Assembly (NCBI GenBank): GCA_029233925.1
Contig: JARGOX010000010.1
Span: 124,001 to 188,000 of the forward strand
DNA length: 64,000 nucleotides
DNA from: Rhizobiaceae bacterium
GTDB taxonomy: Bacteria > Pseudomonadota > Alphaproteobacteria > Rhizobiales > Rhizobiaceae
Direction of reading: 5' to 3'
Below, one piece after another: positions 15,742-24,298 of this stretch. The notes below the pieces were generated by a model. It did not search any database. It worked only from the letters and a program-made list of their open reading frames with translations, and was not told the origin of the DNA. Each line of letters begins with the position of its first letter. Positions within the stretch are counted from its first letter, which is position 1. Both the position numbers and the translations under genes were made by a program.

Positions 15742-16260
15742 ATGTGAGCTTCCTATGGGTGGGTATAAGCGGCAAACTGATTCCCGGCGGTCCTTCCCGG
15801 TTTTTGCCTACATTCATTTGCGCGCCTACCGGAGCGGCCGTAAATCATCCTGACTGGCTTAACCCGGGGAGCATTGCTCATGCAGTGCTGGCGCAAGACA
15901 ATCACCAGGGTGCAGACCATTTGCATATCCGTCTAATTTTTCCTCTGGCCTGCCTTGAAGAACGAAACGTCATGATATGGATGGTGTTATGCGTCCTGCT
16001 TGCTGAAGCTGTAAATAGTCGTCCGAGGAGAATTCCTAACCATCTGCATTCACTGTTGGAACGAAGCTTCGGAAGTATTCGTTTTTGCAAGATTTCGGGT
16101 TCTTCGGTGCGGCTTCCTTGCAATGATCTTTGGTATAAGTTGCCGGTTTTCTTGGCTCCATGCATCACGAGTGTAAAAACGACCCAAAGAAAAGCGCATG
16201 GGAAAATTGCAGCAGCCGTTCCGCCGTGATCTGGACACGCTCTAAGCAGCTGTCAAGGGC
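15742..16260. other. 519-bp intergenic region, no convincing gene
   Basis: Open frames in both directions are present but lack ribosome sites, codon bias and recognisable motifs. The two flanking genes converge here, so only termination signals are expected; I found no strong hairpin with a T-tract. It may be decayed coding sequence. Confidence 0.5.
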
Positions 16261-17163
16261 TTAAAGAGCACCCTTCACGTCAACAGCCAGGGAATAGAGT
16301 GATGTCGTGGCGGTGATGAACAGGCGATTGTTGTCCGGCCCGCCGAATGTAAGGTTGGATACGACCTCATCCATGATGATCTCCCCCAACAGGACGCCAT
16401 CGGAAGAGAAACACTGAACGCCACCGCCAGTGCTGGTCCAGATATTGCCTTCCACATCCAGTCGAAAGCCGTCTGACAGGCCGATTTCTATGTCCTTGAA
16501 CAGGCGTCCATTGGTCAGACGGCAGCCATCAATGACGTCAAAGGCGCGGATGTGATGCGGGCCATTTTCATCGTGTGAGCGACCCGTGTCTGATACATAG
16601 AGGATCTTTTCGTCGGGCGAGAAGGCAAGGCCATTCGGCTTGTCGAAATCATCAGCGACAACACTCAAGGCGCCATCGCCGGGATCACAACGAAACACAA
16701 AGCAGCCTTCCTGCTCCTGTTCGGCCTTCTTGCCTTCAAGGTCACTCAATATTCCATAGGGCGGGTCGGTGAACCAGATGCTGGAATCCGATTTCACCAC
16801 CACGTCGTTGGGAGAATTGAGCCGTTTGCCCTCATGGGAATCCGCGATAATCGACAGGGAGCCGTCATGGTTGATCCGTGTGACCCGGCGCGTCAGGTGT
16901 TCACAACTGATCAGGCGTCCCTCGCGATCGCGGGTATGGCCATTCGCATTGTTTGCATTGTCCATGTAGACCCGTGCTCCGGCGCCTTCCACCCACTGCC
17001 AGACACGATTGTTTGGAATGTCACTCCACAGCAGATAGTCGCCGAGAGGAAAGTAGACGGGTCCCTCTGCCCAAACCATGCCCGAATGCAGCTTCACCAG
17101 GCGGGCGTCCGTTGAAACAAGCTTGCGAAACCTGTCGTCATGCACTGCAATTTCTGATGCCAT
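16261..17163 (-). CDS. SMP-30/gluconolactonase-family lactonase, 300 aa
   Basis: A six-bladed beta-propeller lactonase that hydrolyses sugar lactones to the acids. Metal-ligand positions can be read: E33 in W-A-E-G-P, Asn in N-S-P-N-D-V-V, and Asp in L-S-D-G-F-R-L-D. The I-W-F-T-D-P-P-Y-G segment is typical of bacterial gluconolactonases. No signal peptide, so it acts in the cytosol. It is the only lactonase in the region, and together with the Zn-dehydrogenase (14719) and the reductase (9530) it suggests a sugar -> lactone -> aldonate -> ketouronate route; no sugar 1-dehydrogenase is seen here. It is convergent with 14719 and divergent from the histidine kinase gene. Confidence 0.85.
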   Translation of the reverse strand: MASEIAVHDDRFRKLVSTDARLVKLHSGMVWAEGPVYFPLGDYLLWSDIPNNRVWQWVEGAGARVYMDNANNANGHTRDREGRLISCEHLTRRVTRINHDGSLSIIADSHEGKRLNSPNDVVVKSDSSIWFTDPPYGILSDLEGKKAEQEQEGCFVFRCDPGDGALSVVADDFDKPNGLAFSPDEKILYVSDTGRSHDENGPHHIRAFDVIDGCRLTNGRLFKDIEIGLSDGFRLDVEGNIWTSTGGGVQCFSSDGVLLGEIIMDEVVSNLTFGGPDNNRLFITATTSLYSLAVDVKGAL

Positions 17164-17414
17164 TTTAAGTCTCGATCTCCTGCCCGATTGACGTTGTCAG
17201 GACCCTTTGAAGCCAATTTCCCTATGTCCCATTCAGGGAGATATTCTGGGCAGGGGATGCCTTTCCATTCGACATCATGTGGCAGGTTCACGAAGTCACA
17301 TCTGCGGGTCCCCGCAATAGAACCCGCGGAATCCAGCATCAATCGTGTTTATCACCTGTTCCTCCCGGCCCGCCAGATGTGTTAAACATTCGGTGTGGGT
17401 GGAGGATCTGCTGG

Positions 17415-18704
17415 GTGTCGATTGATCACGAAGAATTGCTGGAGCGGTACCTGGCCATATCGCGGGCAATCGCCGGCCAATTGGATTTCCAAAGTGTCCT
17501 CAGACAAATCGGTGGCGAAATTCATGCTCTTTTCCAGCATGATCATCTGGACATTTCCATCATTCTGCCTGATCAGCCGGAATGTTGTGTGTCCTTTGAA
17601 GTCGGCATGAAAACGGAATGGAGCAACAAGACGCGGGAACCCTGCAGAATTGATCTCAGCCCCATCAGGGACCTGCTTTCAGGCCGAACCGATCATATTA
17701 TTACCGGTGATGCCTGGACGGACGGACGGTTTCATTTCGAAAGCGCCTTTGATGCGCCGATTTACGGGGCCAATTTGCGCAGCCGCATTCATGTCCCGCT
17801 TCATATTCATGGCGATATTCTGGGGTCGCTGAATATTTCCCGTCATGAACTTCACAAATACGACGATGGGGATCTGAAAATAGCGCAGCAGATCGCAGAC
17901 CTTGTCTCACCCTATTTCTATGCGCTCAATCAGAGTGAAGAGGCGCAACGCATGGCACGGGCCGAGGGCGGTGCCCGGGGCAGAGCAGAGGCCCTCAGAC
18001 TGGGGACGCTGCGGCTTACCGAAGGCATGGAAAACGAGCGCAAGAACATCGGCATGGACCTGCATGATCAGACGCTTGCCGATCTGACGCGCATATCGCA
18101 TCAGGTTTCGCAGATGGGCCGCAAGAAAAAGACAACCACGGCCGATATCGCGAAGCTGGAGGCGGGAATTTCAACCTGTATCAGCGAATTGCGCCGCATT
18201 ATCGAGGACGCCAAACCCGGTGTCATGGAACTGTTTGGTTTTGCCCAGGCGGTCGAGGCGCAGCTGGAACGCTCCGTCGATGGTATCGTGCCAAAAATTG
18301 CCACCAGGGTGATCGACGGGGCTTCGCCCCTATTGGATGATTGTCCGGATTCCTTGCGAACCACGCTGTTTCGCATCGTTCAGGAAGCCATTAACAATGC
18401 GGTAAAACATGGTCGGCCTGGAAATCTTGCCGTTACCATCCAGTCTGATGAGAAATGCATTCACGTGACCGTGGTCGACGATGGAACGGGAACAAACAAA
18501 GAGCATGAACGATCGGCGCGCGGACTCGACAATATGCGTGTGCGTGCCGCCCTCATCTCGGCCAATTTGAGTATTTGTGGCAATGACCCGCTTGGCGGTA
18601 CACGCGTTTCAATTGCCATTCCGCGCTCAACGACACCGCACGACACACATCACCATCATATAGAAGCCATTTCCAGGAGGCCTCATGAACCTGTTGATCA
18701 CTGA
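17415..18704 (+). CDS. cytosolic GAF-domain histidine kinase (HisKA_3 type), 429 aa
   Basis: Residues about 1-175 form a GAF-like sensor domain without membrane segments, followed by a helical linker. Next is a NarL-partner type dimerisation box with the phospho-acceptor H217 (G-M-D-L-H-D-Q-T-L-A-D-L), then an HATPase domain with the N box (F-R-I-V-Q-E-A-I-N-N-A-V-K-H-G) and V-D-D-G-T-G. It should phosphorylate the response regulator whose gene overlaps its end by 20 bases. GTG 17415 is selected: GGAGG at 17401-17405 precedes it, and the frame upstream is not coding-like. Placed between two sugar importers, it may control the second one; the GAF ligand is unknown. Confidence 0.82.
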   Translation: MSIDHEELLERYLAISRAIAGQLDFQSVLRQIGGEIHALFQHDHLDISIILPDQPECCVSFEVGMKTEWSNKTREPCRIDLSPIRDLLSGRTDHIITGDAWTDGRFHFESAFDAPIYGANLRSRIHVPLHIHGDILGSLNISRHELHKYDDGDLKIAQQIADLVSPYFYALNQSEEAQRMARAEGGARGRAEALRLGTLRLTEGMENERKNIGMDLHDQTLADLTRISHQVSQMGRKKKTTTADIAKLEAGISTCISELRRIIEDAKPGVMELFGFAQAVEAQLERSVDGIVPKIATRVIDGASPLLDDCPDSLRTTLFRIVQEAINNAVKHGRPGNLAVTIQSDEKCIHVTVVDDGTGTNKEHERSARGLDNMRVRAALISANLSICGNDPLGGTRVSIAIPRSTTPHDTHHHHIEAISRRPHEPVDH

Positions 18705-19407
18705 AGACGACCCCTTGCACCGAGCCTTTTTGAAGACGGCGGTTGAAAACGCTTTGCCCGAGTGTGATCAGGTTTTCGAAGCGGAAAATGGCGCGGCAGC
18801 GGTCGAGATTGTAAAATCGGAGACCATTGATGGCATCTTCATGGATTTGCAGATGCCAAAATCCAACGGGGTTGATGCAGCCAAGGAAATCTGGCGGTGT
18901 TTTCCCGAAATGCGCATCCTTTTCTGGTCAAATTATGCAGATGAGGCCTATGTGCGCGGCGTTGCGCGTATCGTGCCTTCCGGCGCGGTCTATGGCTATC
19001 TGTTGAAATCAGCCAGTGAGGATAGGCTTGCCTTTGCCGCACGCGGGATATTCGTCCAGGATCAATGCATCATCGACCGGGAAGTGCGCGGGGTGCAGCA
19101 GCGGTCGGAAAATACGCTCGAAGGTTTGACCGATGCCGAGTTTGAAGTGCTCACCGATATTTCCTTGGGGATGACGGACAAGGCAATTTCGGCCCGCCGC
19201 AAAATCTCGACCCGTGGCGTTCAAAGCCGCCTGAAACATCTCTACGAAAAACTGGGCCTCAACCGGTCGGTCACCCACTCCGATATCGGTCCGGTTTTCA
19301 ATTCGCGGACCCGCGCACTGACCGTTGCACTGTCGCGAGGATTGTTGAACGTTGACGGGCTGGCGAGCTACGAAATGGAATTGGAGGATTGGCTGGCCAA
19401 AAAATGA
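18685..19407 (+). CDS. LuxR/NarL-type response regulator, 240 aa
   Basis: The N-terminal receiver has acidic residues E7-D8-D9, phospho-acceptor D54 (G-I-F-M-D-L-Q-M-P) and a conserved Lys (Y-L-L-K-S). The C-terminal HTH (L-T-D-A-E-F-E-V-L-T-D-I-S-L-G-M-T-D-K-A-I-S) is LuxR-like, followed by an extra 50-residue tail. AGGAGG lies in front of ATG 18685 inside the kinase gene, so the pair is translationally coupled. The binding-protein gene of the second importer starts 277 bp downstream and is the natural target. The recognition helix region S-T-R-G-V-Q-S-R-L-K-H-L is less canonical than in NarL. Confidence 0.85.
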   Translation: MNLLITEDDPLHRAFLKTAVENALPECDQVFEAENGAAAVEIVKSETIDGIFMDLQMPKSNGVDAAKEIWRCFPEMRILFWSNYADEAYVRGVARIVPSGAVYGYLLKSASEDRLAFAARGIFVQDQCIIDREVRGVQQRSENTLEGLTDAEFEVLTDISLGMTDKAISARRKISTRGVQSRLKHLYEKLGLNRSVTHSDIGPVFNSRTRALTVALSRGLLNVDGLASYEMELEDWLAKK

Positions 19408-19444
19408 AGCCAGGACTAATTTTTCACGGGTTTGCCGAAGAATC

Positions 19445-19458
19445 TGCGGATTACCGCA
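19445..19458. promoter_or_regulatory. inverted repeat upstream of second importer
   Basis: TGCGG-ATTA-CCGCA is a perfect 5-bp-arm repeat 38 bp after the response regulator stop and 225 bp before the binding-protein gene. It could be an operator for the response regulator or a small stem-loop. Confidence 0.3.
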
Positions 19459-19683
19459 ATTCACTCTGTGTCTTCACGTACCTTTAATGCAGCTTGTGCC
19501 GTTTGCTATTGGGGTGGTGCTTTGTAAGCTTCAGGTGCAATGATCAGTCAGCGGCTGGTTTCGCCCTAGGGAGGGAGTTTAACACAGTCGCATGCATTCT
19601 TCATGACCCGCCAGTCGGGCCACGAAGACCGTGCAGGTTCTGCCAATCGATCATTGGATCAATACAAGTGTTTGGAGGAACGC

Positions 19684-20706
19684 ATGAACAAATTCACATT
19701 AGCCACTTTGACGTTGGCCCTGTCCATGGGCACCACGCTTGCAACGTTTCCGGCCTTTGCCGATACGGCGAGCAAGAAAATTGCATTATCCAACAATTAC
19801 GCGGGTAATTCATGGCGTCAGGCCATGCTTACCAGTTGGGATAAAGTAACTGGCGCTGCCGTATCAAGCGGCGTTGTCGCTGCTGCAGACACATTCACCA
19901 CCGCTGAAAACCAGGCGACGGAACAGGCAGCGCAAATTCAGAACCTGATTCTTCAGGGCTATGATGCCATCGTCATCAATGCAGCCTCGCCGACGGCACT
20001 CAACGGTGCTGTCAAGGAAGCCTGCGATGCGGGCATCGTCGTTGTCTCGTTTGACGGAATCGTTACCGAACCCTGCGCCTATCGCATTGCCGTCGATTTC
20101 GCCGGCATGGGCAAGAGCCAGTTGGACTACCTGTCAGAAAAAATCCCTGATGGTGGCAACCTGCTCGAATTGCGGGGTCTGGCCGGCGTGTTTGTGGACG
20201 ATGAAATATCTGCCGGTATACATGCAGGTGTCGCGGAGAATCCGCAATTCAAGATCGTTGGATCGGTTCACGGCGACTGGGCTCAGGATGTTGCCCAGAA
20301 AGCGGTTGCCGGCATTCTGCCGAGCCTGCCGGAGATTGCCGCTGTAGTCACACAGGGCGGTGATGGTTACGGGTCGGCTCAGGCCTTCGCCGCTGCCGGC
20401 CGTGATGTTCCGCTGATTATCATGGGCAATCGCCATGACGAGTTGCTCTGGTGGAAAGAGCAAAAGGATGCCACCGGTTATGAGACCATGTCGGTCTCCA
20501 TCGCTCCGGGTGTATCGACGCTGGCATTCTGGGTGGCGCAGCAAATTCTCGATGGTGCGACAGTGCCGCAGGATCTGACTGTGCCGTTCCTGAAAATAAC
20601 GCAGGACACTCTGGAAGAAAGTCTGGAAACCACCCAGGCAGGCGGTGTGGCCAATGTGGAATATACACTCGATGATGCAAAAGCCACGATCAAATCATCC
20701 ATGTGA
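19684..20706 (+). CDS. periplasmic sugar-binding protein of second CUT2 importer, 340 aa
   Basis: A signal peptide (M-N-K-F-T-L-A-T-L-T-L-A-L-S-M-G-T-T-L-A...A-F-A-D) precedes a Peripla_BP_4-type mature protein that begins I-A-L-S-N-N-Y-A-G-N-S-W-R-Q, a form common in alphaproteobacterial sugar-binding proteins of this class. Segments I-V-I-N-A-A-S-P and V-V-V-S-F-D-G-I are the hinge strands. ATG 19684 has GGAGGAA upstream and gives the correct signal peptide; the frame upstream is not coding-like. The stop overlaps the ATPase start (GTGA). It shows little similarity to the first binding protein, so the two importers probably take different sugars. Confidence 0.9.
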   Translation: MNKFTLATLTLALSMGTTLATFPAFADTASKKIALSNNYAGNSWRQAMLTSWDKVTGAAVSSGVVAAADTFTTAENQATEQAAQIQNLILQGYDAIVINAASPTALNGAVKEACDAGIVVVSFDGIVTEPCAYRIAVDFAGMGKSQLDYLSEKIPDGGNLLELRGLAGVFVDDEISAGIHAGVAENPQFKIVGSVHGDWAQDVAQKAVAGILPSLPEIAAVVTQGGDGYGSAQAFAAAGRDVPLIIMGNRHDELLWWKEQKDATGYETMSVSIAPGVSTLAFWVAQQILDGATVPQDLTVPFLKITQDTLEESLETTQAGGVANVEYTLDDAKATIKSSM

Positions 20707-22166
20707 TTGGTCTTGCCAACGGGATGACTATGCCATCTGAAAAATCCGTCATCGCCTTGGACGGCGCCAGAAAACATTTTGGCGCCGTTCGGGCTTTGGA
20801 CGGGGTGGATTTTCATGTCGCTCCGGGTGAATGTATCGGACTTGTCGGCCACAATGGCGCGGGCAAATCCACCCTGGTCAATATACTGAACGGCGGGCTG
20901 TCACTGGACGAGGGCACGATCCGCATTTCCGGTGAGCCTGTAGACGCCTATTCGGTCTCCCGGGCGCGGCAGGCAGGCGTGCGCTGCGTTTTTCAGGAAC
21001 TTTCGCTGTGCCCAAACCTTACAATTGTCGAGAATGTGAGAATTGCGCATCGGGATCTGGGCCGGTCTGCCTGGCGTAAAAACGCCGAGACATTGATCCG
21101 CGACCAACTCGGCAAAGTGTTTCCGGGTCATACCATCCGCACCAGCGAACTGGTGGGCAACCTGTCCATTGCCGAACGGCAGATGGTGGAAATCGCCATC
21201 GCCTTTCTGGAAATATCAAATCCCGTCAAACTGGTTATTCTGGATGAGCCGACCTCATCCCTCGATGCCGTGCTTGCCAACAAGATGCTGGCCTATGTCC
21301 GCCAGTTTGTTGCGGAAGGAGGTGCTGTGGTCTTCATCTCACATATCCTCGATGAAGTGCTCGAGATTGCGGACCGTATCTTTGTGATGAAGGATGGCAA
21401 GGCGGTTGTCGACAGCACGGCGAGCAAATTCGATGTGGCGTCCCTTGTCCAGGCCATGGGGAGCGTTGTGCGCGAAAACGAACGACGCGACACCACCACG
21501 AACGCCGGCGAGGTGGCGATTGCCCTCAGGAATGGAAGCCTCCAGGCGCATAGAGGTGAAATTGTCGGGTTGGCCGGGCTGAGTGGCCATGGACAGACCG
21601 ACGCCCTTGTGCGCCTCTATCTGGAAAACACGGGTGATTGGCGAAGCCACCGGAACAACCAGGTTGCCTTCGTAGCCGGAGACAGGTCAGTTGACGGCGT
21701 GCTGCCGCTTTGGAGCATATTGCGCAACATGAGTCTGACGCTGTTGCCCGATTTGACGCGGCGGTTTTTTGTCGATGTGGCGCGCGAGCGGGAATTGGGC
21801 AAACTATGGCGTGAGCGCATCGCAATCAGGACAGATGACATGCAAAATGACATCCTGTCCCTTTCCGGCGGCAATCAGCAAAAGGTGCTGTTTGCCCGTG
21901 CTCTGGCATCTCCTGCGCCCGTCGTGCTGATGGACGATCCCATGCGCGGGGTGGATGTGGGGACCAAGCAGGATGTCTATTCCATGCTGCGCGAGGAGGC
22001 GGGGAAGGGACGCACCTTCATCTGGTATTCGACTGAAATGGATGAAGTGCGCCAGTGCGATCGAGTCTATGTGTTCAGTGAAGGCGCAATAGCGGCGGAA
22101 TTTGCCGGCGAGGACGTCACCGAGGAAAATATCATTCGTGCCTCATTCAAAGAGGCAGCAGCGTGA
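20703..22166 (+). CDS. sugar ABC transporter ATPase, two-domain, 487 aa
   Basis: A double ATPase of the RbsA/XylG/MglA type. Domain 1 has Walker A G-H-N-G-A-G-K-S-T, a variant signature L-S-I-A-E-R-Q and Walker B V-I-L-D-E-P-T-S-S-L. Domain 2 has the usual degenerate P-loop (G-L-A-G-L-S-G-H-G-Q-T), signature L-S-G-G-N-Q-Q-K and D-D-P-M-R-G-V-D-V-G-T-K. It energises the 22163/23107 permease pair. GTG 20703 overlaps the binding-protein stop by four bases; ATG 20724 is an alternative. The domain-1 signature (L-S-I-A-E-R-Q) departs from LSGGQ, as is common in this family. Confidence 0.9.
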   Translation: MIGLANGMTMPSEKSVIALDGARKHFGAVRALDGVDFHVAPGECIGLVGHNGAGKSTLVNILNGGLSLDEGTIRISGEPVDAYSVSRARQAGVRCVFQELSLCPNLTIVENVRIAHRDLGRSAWRKNAETLIRDQLGKVFPGHTIRTSELVGNLSIAERQMVEIAIAFLEISNPVKLVILDEPTSSLDAVLANKMLAYVRQFVAEGGAVVFISHILDEVLEIADRIFVMKDGKAVVDSTASKFDVASLVQAMGSVVRENERRDTTTNAGEVAIALRNGSLQAHRGEIVGLAGLSGHGQTDALVRLYLENTGDWRSHRNNQVAFVAGDRSVDGVLPLWSILRNMSLTLLPDLTRRFFVDVARERELGKLWRERIAIRTDDMQNDILSLSGGNQQKVLFARALASPAPVVLMDDPMRGVDVGTKQDVYSMLREEAGKGRTFIWYSTEMDEVRQCDRVYVFSEGAIAAEFAGEDVTEENIIRASFKEAAA

Positions 22167-23107
22167 GTGGTCTGATGACATCCGATCGCCTTCGCCAGCT
22201 TCTTCCGGCTTTCTCGCTGGCCGTTCTGCTGATTAGCGTATTTTATATTCAACCGCGCACCATGAGTTATCTGGGGCTCAATCTGCTTTTTAATCTTGCC
22301 GTGCCCATTGCCCTGGCAACCATTGCGCAAATGCTGATTATTGCGGTGAATGACCTCGATCTTTCAATGGGGGCCTTTGTCAGTTTTGTCGCCTGTGTTG
22401 CCGCGACTTATTTGCGGGACACGCCACTCCTGGGCGTATTGATCCTGGCCGGCGCCATCGGCGTTTATGCGCTGGTGGGCATATTGATTTATGTGCGCAA
22501 TCTTCCGGCGATCGTGGTGACGCTGGGCATGTCCTTTGTCTGGGGTGGCCTGGCCGTGCTCATTTTGCCATCGCCCGGTGGCGCCGCGCCGGATTGGGCC
22601 CGTTGGCTGATGAAGACCAAACCGCCCGGCATACCCATGGCAATCGTCGCCAGCATCCTGATCGCAGGCATTGCGCATTTCCTTGTGATGCGATCCTCAT
22701 TTGGTGTGGTCATCCGCGGTGTCGGCGGCAACGAGCGCTCGGTTGAACGGGCCGGGTGGTCAATCCTCTGGGTGCGTGCAGCGGCTTACGCATCTGCCGG
22801 GTTTTTTGCCGTGCTTGCCGGCATTTTGCTGGTCGGCCTGACGACCGCCGCCGATGCGAATATCGCTTTGCGCTATACGCTTTTGTCCATTGCCGGTGTC
22901 ATCCTGGGTGGCGGCGAGTTCACCGGCGGACGGGTCTCGCCAATCGGTGCCGTGATCGGCGCACTGACACTGACTCTGGCCGGGTCATTTCTGTCATTCC
23001 TGCGTATTTCATCCGACTGGCAAATTGGAGCCCAGGGCGCAATTCTCATCATTGTATTGGCCTTGCGTGTCCTGCTGAACCGCAGCAAGCAAGGAGCCGG
23101 TGACTGA
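22163..23107 (+). CDS. sugar ABC transporter permease 1 of second importer, 314 aa
   Basis: A BPD_transp_2-type permease with about nine hydrophobic segments. The motif A-V-N-D-L-D-L-S-M-G-A-F near residue 60 and S-I-A-G-V-I-L-G-G-G-E-F-T-G-G-R near 245 identify the family. GTG 22163 overlaps the ATPase stop by four bases. The importer uses two different permeases (this and 23107) rather than a homodimer. It is the least similar of the permeases to the relic at 9104-9415. Confidence 0.88.
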   Translation: MSGLMTSDRLRQLLPAFSLAVLLISVFYIQPRTMSYLGLNLLFNLAVPIALATIAQMLIIAVNDLDLSMGAFVSFVACVAATYLRDTPLLGVLILAGAIGVYALVGILIYVRNLPAIVVTLGMSFVWGGLAVLILPSPGGAAPDWARWLMKTKPPGIPMAIVASILIAGIAHFLVMRSSFGVVIRGVGGNERSVERAGWSILWVRAAAYASAGFFAVLAGILLVGLTTAADANIALRYTLLSIAGVILGGGEFTGGRVSPIGAVIGALTLTLAGSFLSFLRISSDWQIGAQGAILIIVLALRVLLNRSKQGAGD

Positions 23108-24054
23108 TGAACAATGTTACCTTGCTCTTTCACAAACCGTGGATCTGGTCGTTTATCGCCGTATTGAGCGCCTGGGTGGCGACAATCATCTTTACCGGTG
23201 GCCTGGGCGGGGCGGGCCTCGCCCAGGCAGCCCTGACCTTTGCGGCCTTCTCGGTGATCGTCGGCATCGGGCAGATGTTTGTCATTACCCTGGGGCCCGG
23301 CAATATCGATCTGTCCATTCCCGCCACCATGACCCTTTCGGCAACGCTCGCACTCAAATTCATGAACACGGATGGCGCATTGGTGCTGCCCGGTTTGCTG
23401 ATCGCACTGGGTGTTGGTCTGGCGGTTGGCACGGCCAATTTCGGCCTGATAAAACTGTTGAAGATACCACCGATCATCGCAACCCTGTCATCCAGCTTCC
23501 TCATCCAGTCGACGGCAATCTGGTCGAACCGCGGGCTGCGTATCAAACCGCCGGAAGTCTTGACTGACTTCACCACGTCATCTGTCCTTGGCGTGCCCAA
23601 TGTTGCATTGCTGTCATTTGTATTGGCCGTCGCCGCGTATTTTATCCTGATGCGAAGCCTGTTCGGGCGTTGGGTTTTGGCAATAGGGCAAAACATGCGG
23701 GCGGCCCGACTGGCTGGTGTGCCGGTGGATGGCGTACGGTTTTCGACCTATGTCCTGTGCGGTGTTCTCGCGGCTGTCGCAGGTTTTTTCCTTGCCAGTT
23801 TTTCAGGGGGTGCAGCACTCAATATGGGCACGGAATACCTGCTGACCTCGATCGCAGTCGTTGTCATCGGCGGTTCGTCGGTTGCCGGTGGAAACTCCAA
23901 TGTGCCGGGCATATGGGGGGCATCACTGTTCCTGTTTCTGGTCGTATCAATGCTCAATACCTTTGGTGTCGGTGCGGGGGTACGCTTGATCATGACCGGC
24001 CTGATCATCATCGCGGTCATCACGCTGGCCGGCGGCAGAAAAAGCATGAAATGA
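23107..24054 (+). CDS. sugar ABC transporter permease 2 of second importer, 315 aa
   Basis: Second BPD_transp_2 permease, with G-P-G-N-I-D-L-S-I-P near residue 60 and I-A-V-V-V-I-G-G-S-S-V-A-G-G near 255. Its ATG overlaps the stop of permease 1 by one base (TGATG). The C-terminal about 100 residues are the closest match in the window to the dead permease relic at 9104-9415, which indicates an older duplication of this importer. It ends the operon binding protein - ATPase - permease - permease. Confidence 0.88.
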   Translation: MNNVTLLFHKPWIWSFIAVLSAWVATIIFTGGLGGAGLAQAALTFAAFSVIVGIGQMFVITLGPGNIDLSIPATMTLSATLALKFMNTDGALVLPGLLIALGVGLAVGTANFGLIKLLKIPPIIATLSSSFLIQSTAIWSNRGLRIKPPEVLTDFTTSSVLGVPNVALLSFVLAVAAYFILMRSLFGRWVLAIGQNMRAARLAGVPVDGVRFSTYVLCGVLAAVAGFFLASFSGGAALNMGTEYLLTSIAVVVIGGSSVAGGNSNVPGIWGASLFLFLVVSMLNTFGVGAGVRLIMTGLIIIAVITLAGGRKSMK

Positions 24055-24298
24055 AGTGCCCGCGCTGCCTGTAGCGCTGCGCGATAAACAGTGCGTGCCA
24101 ACAGTCTAAACGCGCATTCTGCAATGGTCCCCAGCCCGGCGCTGCCGTGATTGGCTCTTCAGGCCGCTTGAGCCTTCGCCGGGGCTGAGGCGAAAAACTG
24201 TTTGTCGATCCAGAGGTGCGCTGTTACAGTTTGCTCAACGAAGATCAGACAAGCGCCTGCTGCCGATATTTTTCTGGCGCGGCGCGGCAGGAAACAGT

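Noticed and set aside
15690-16229. 179-codon frame behind the Zn-dehydrogenase
   Set aside because: Overlaps the dehydrogenase end, no ribosome site, no motif; the region is treated as non-coding.
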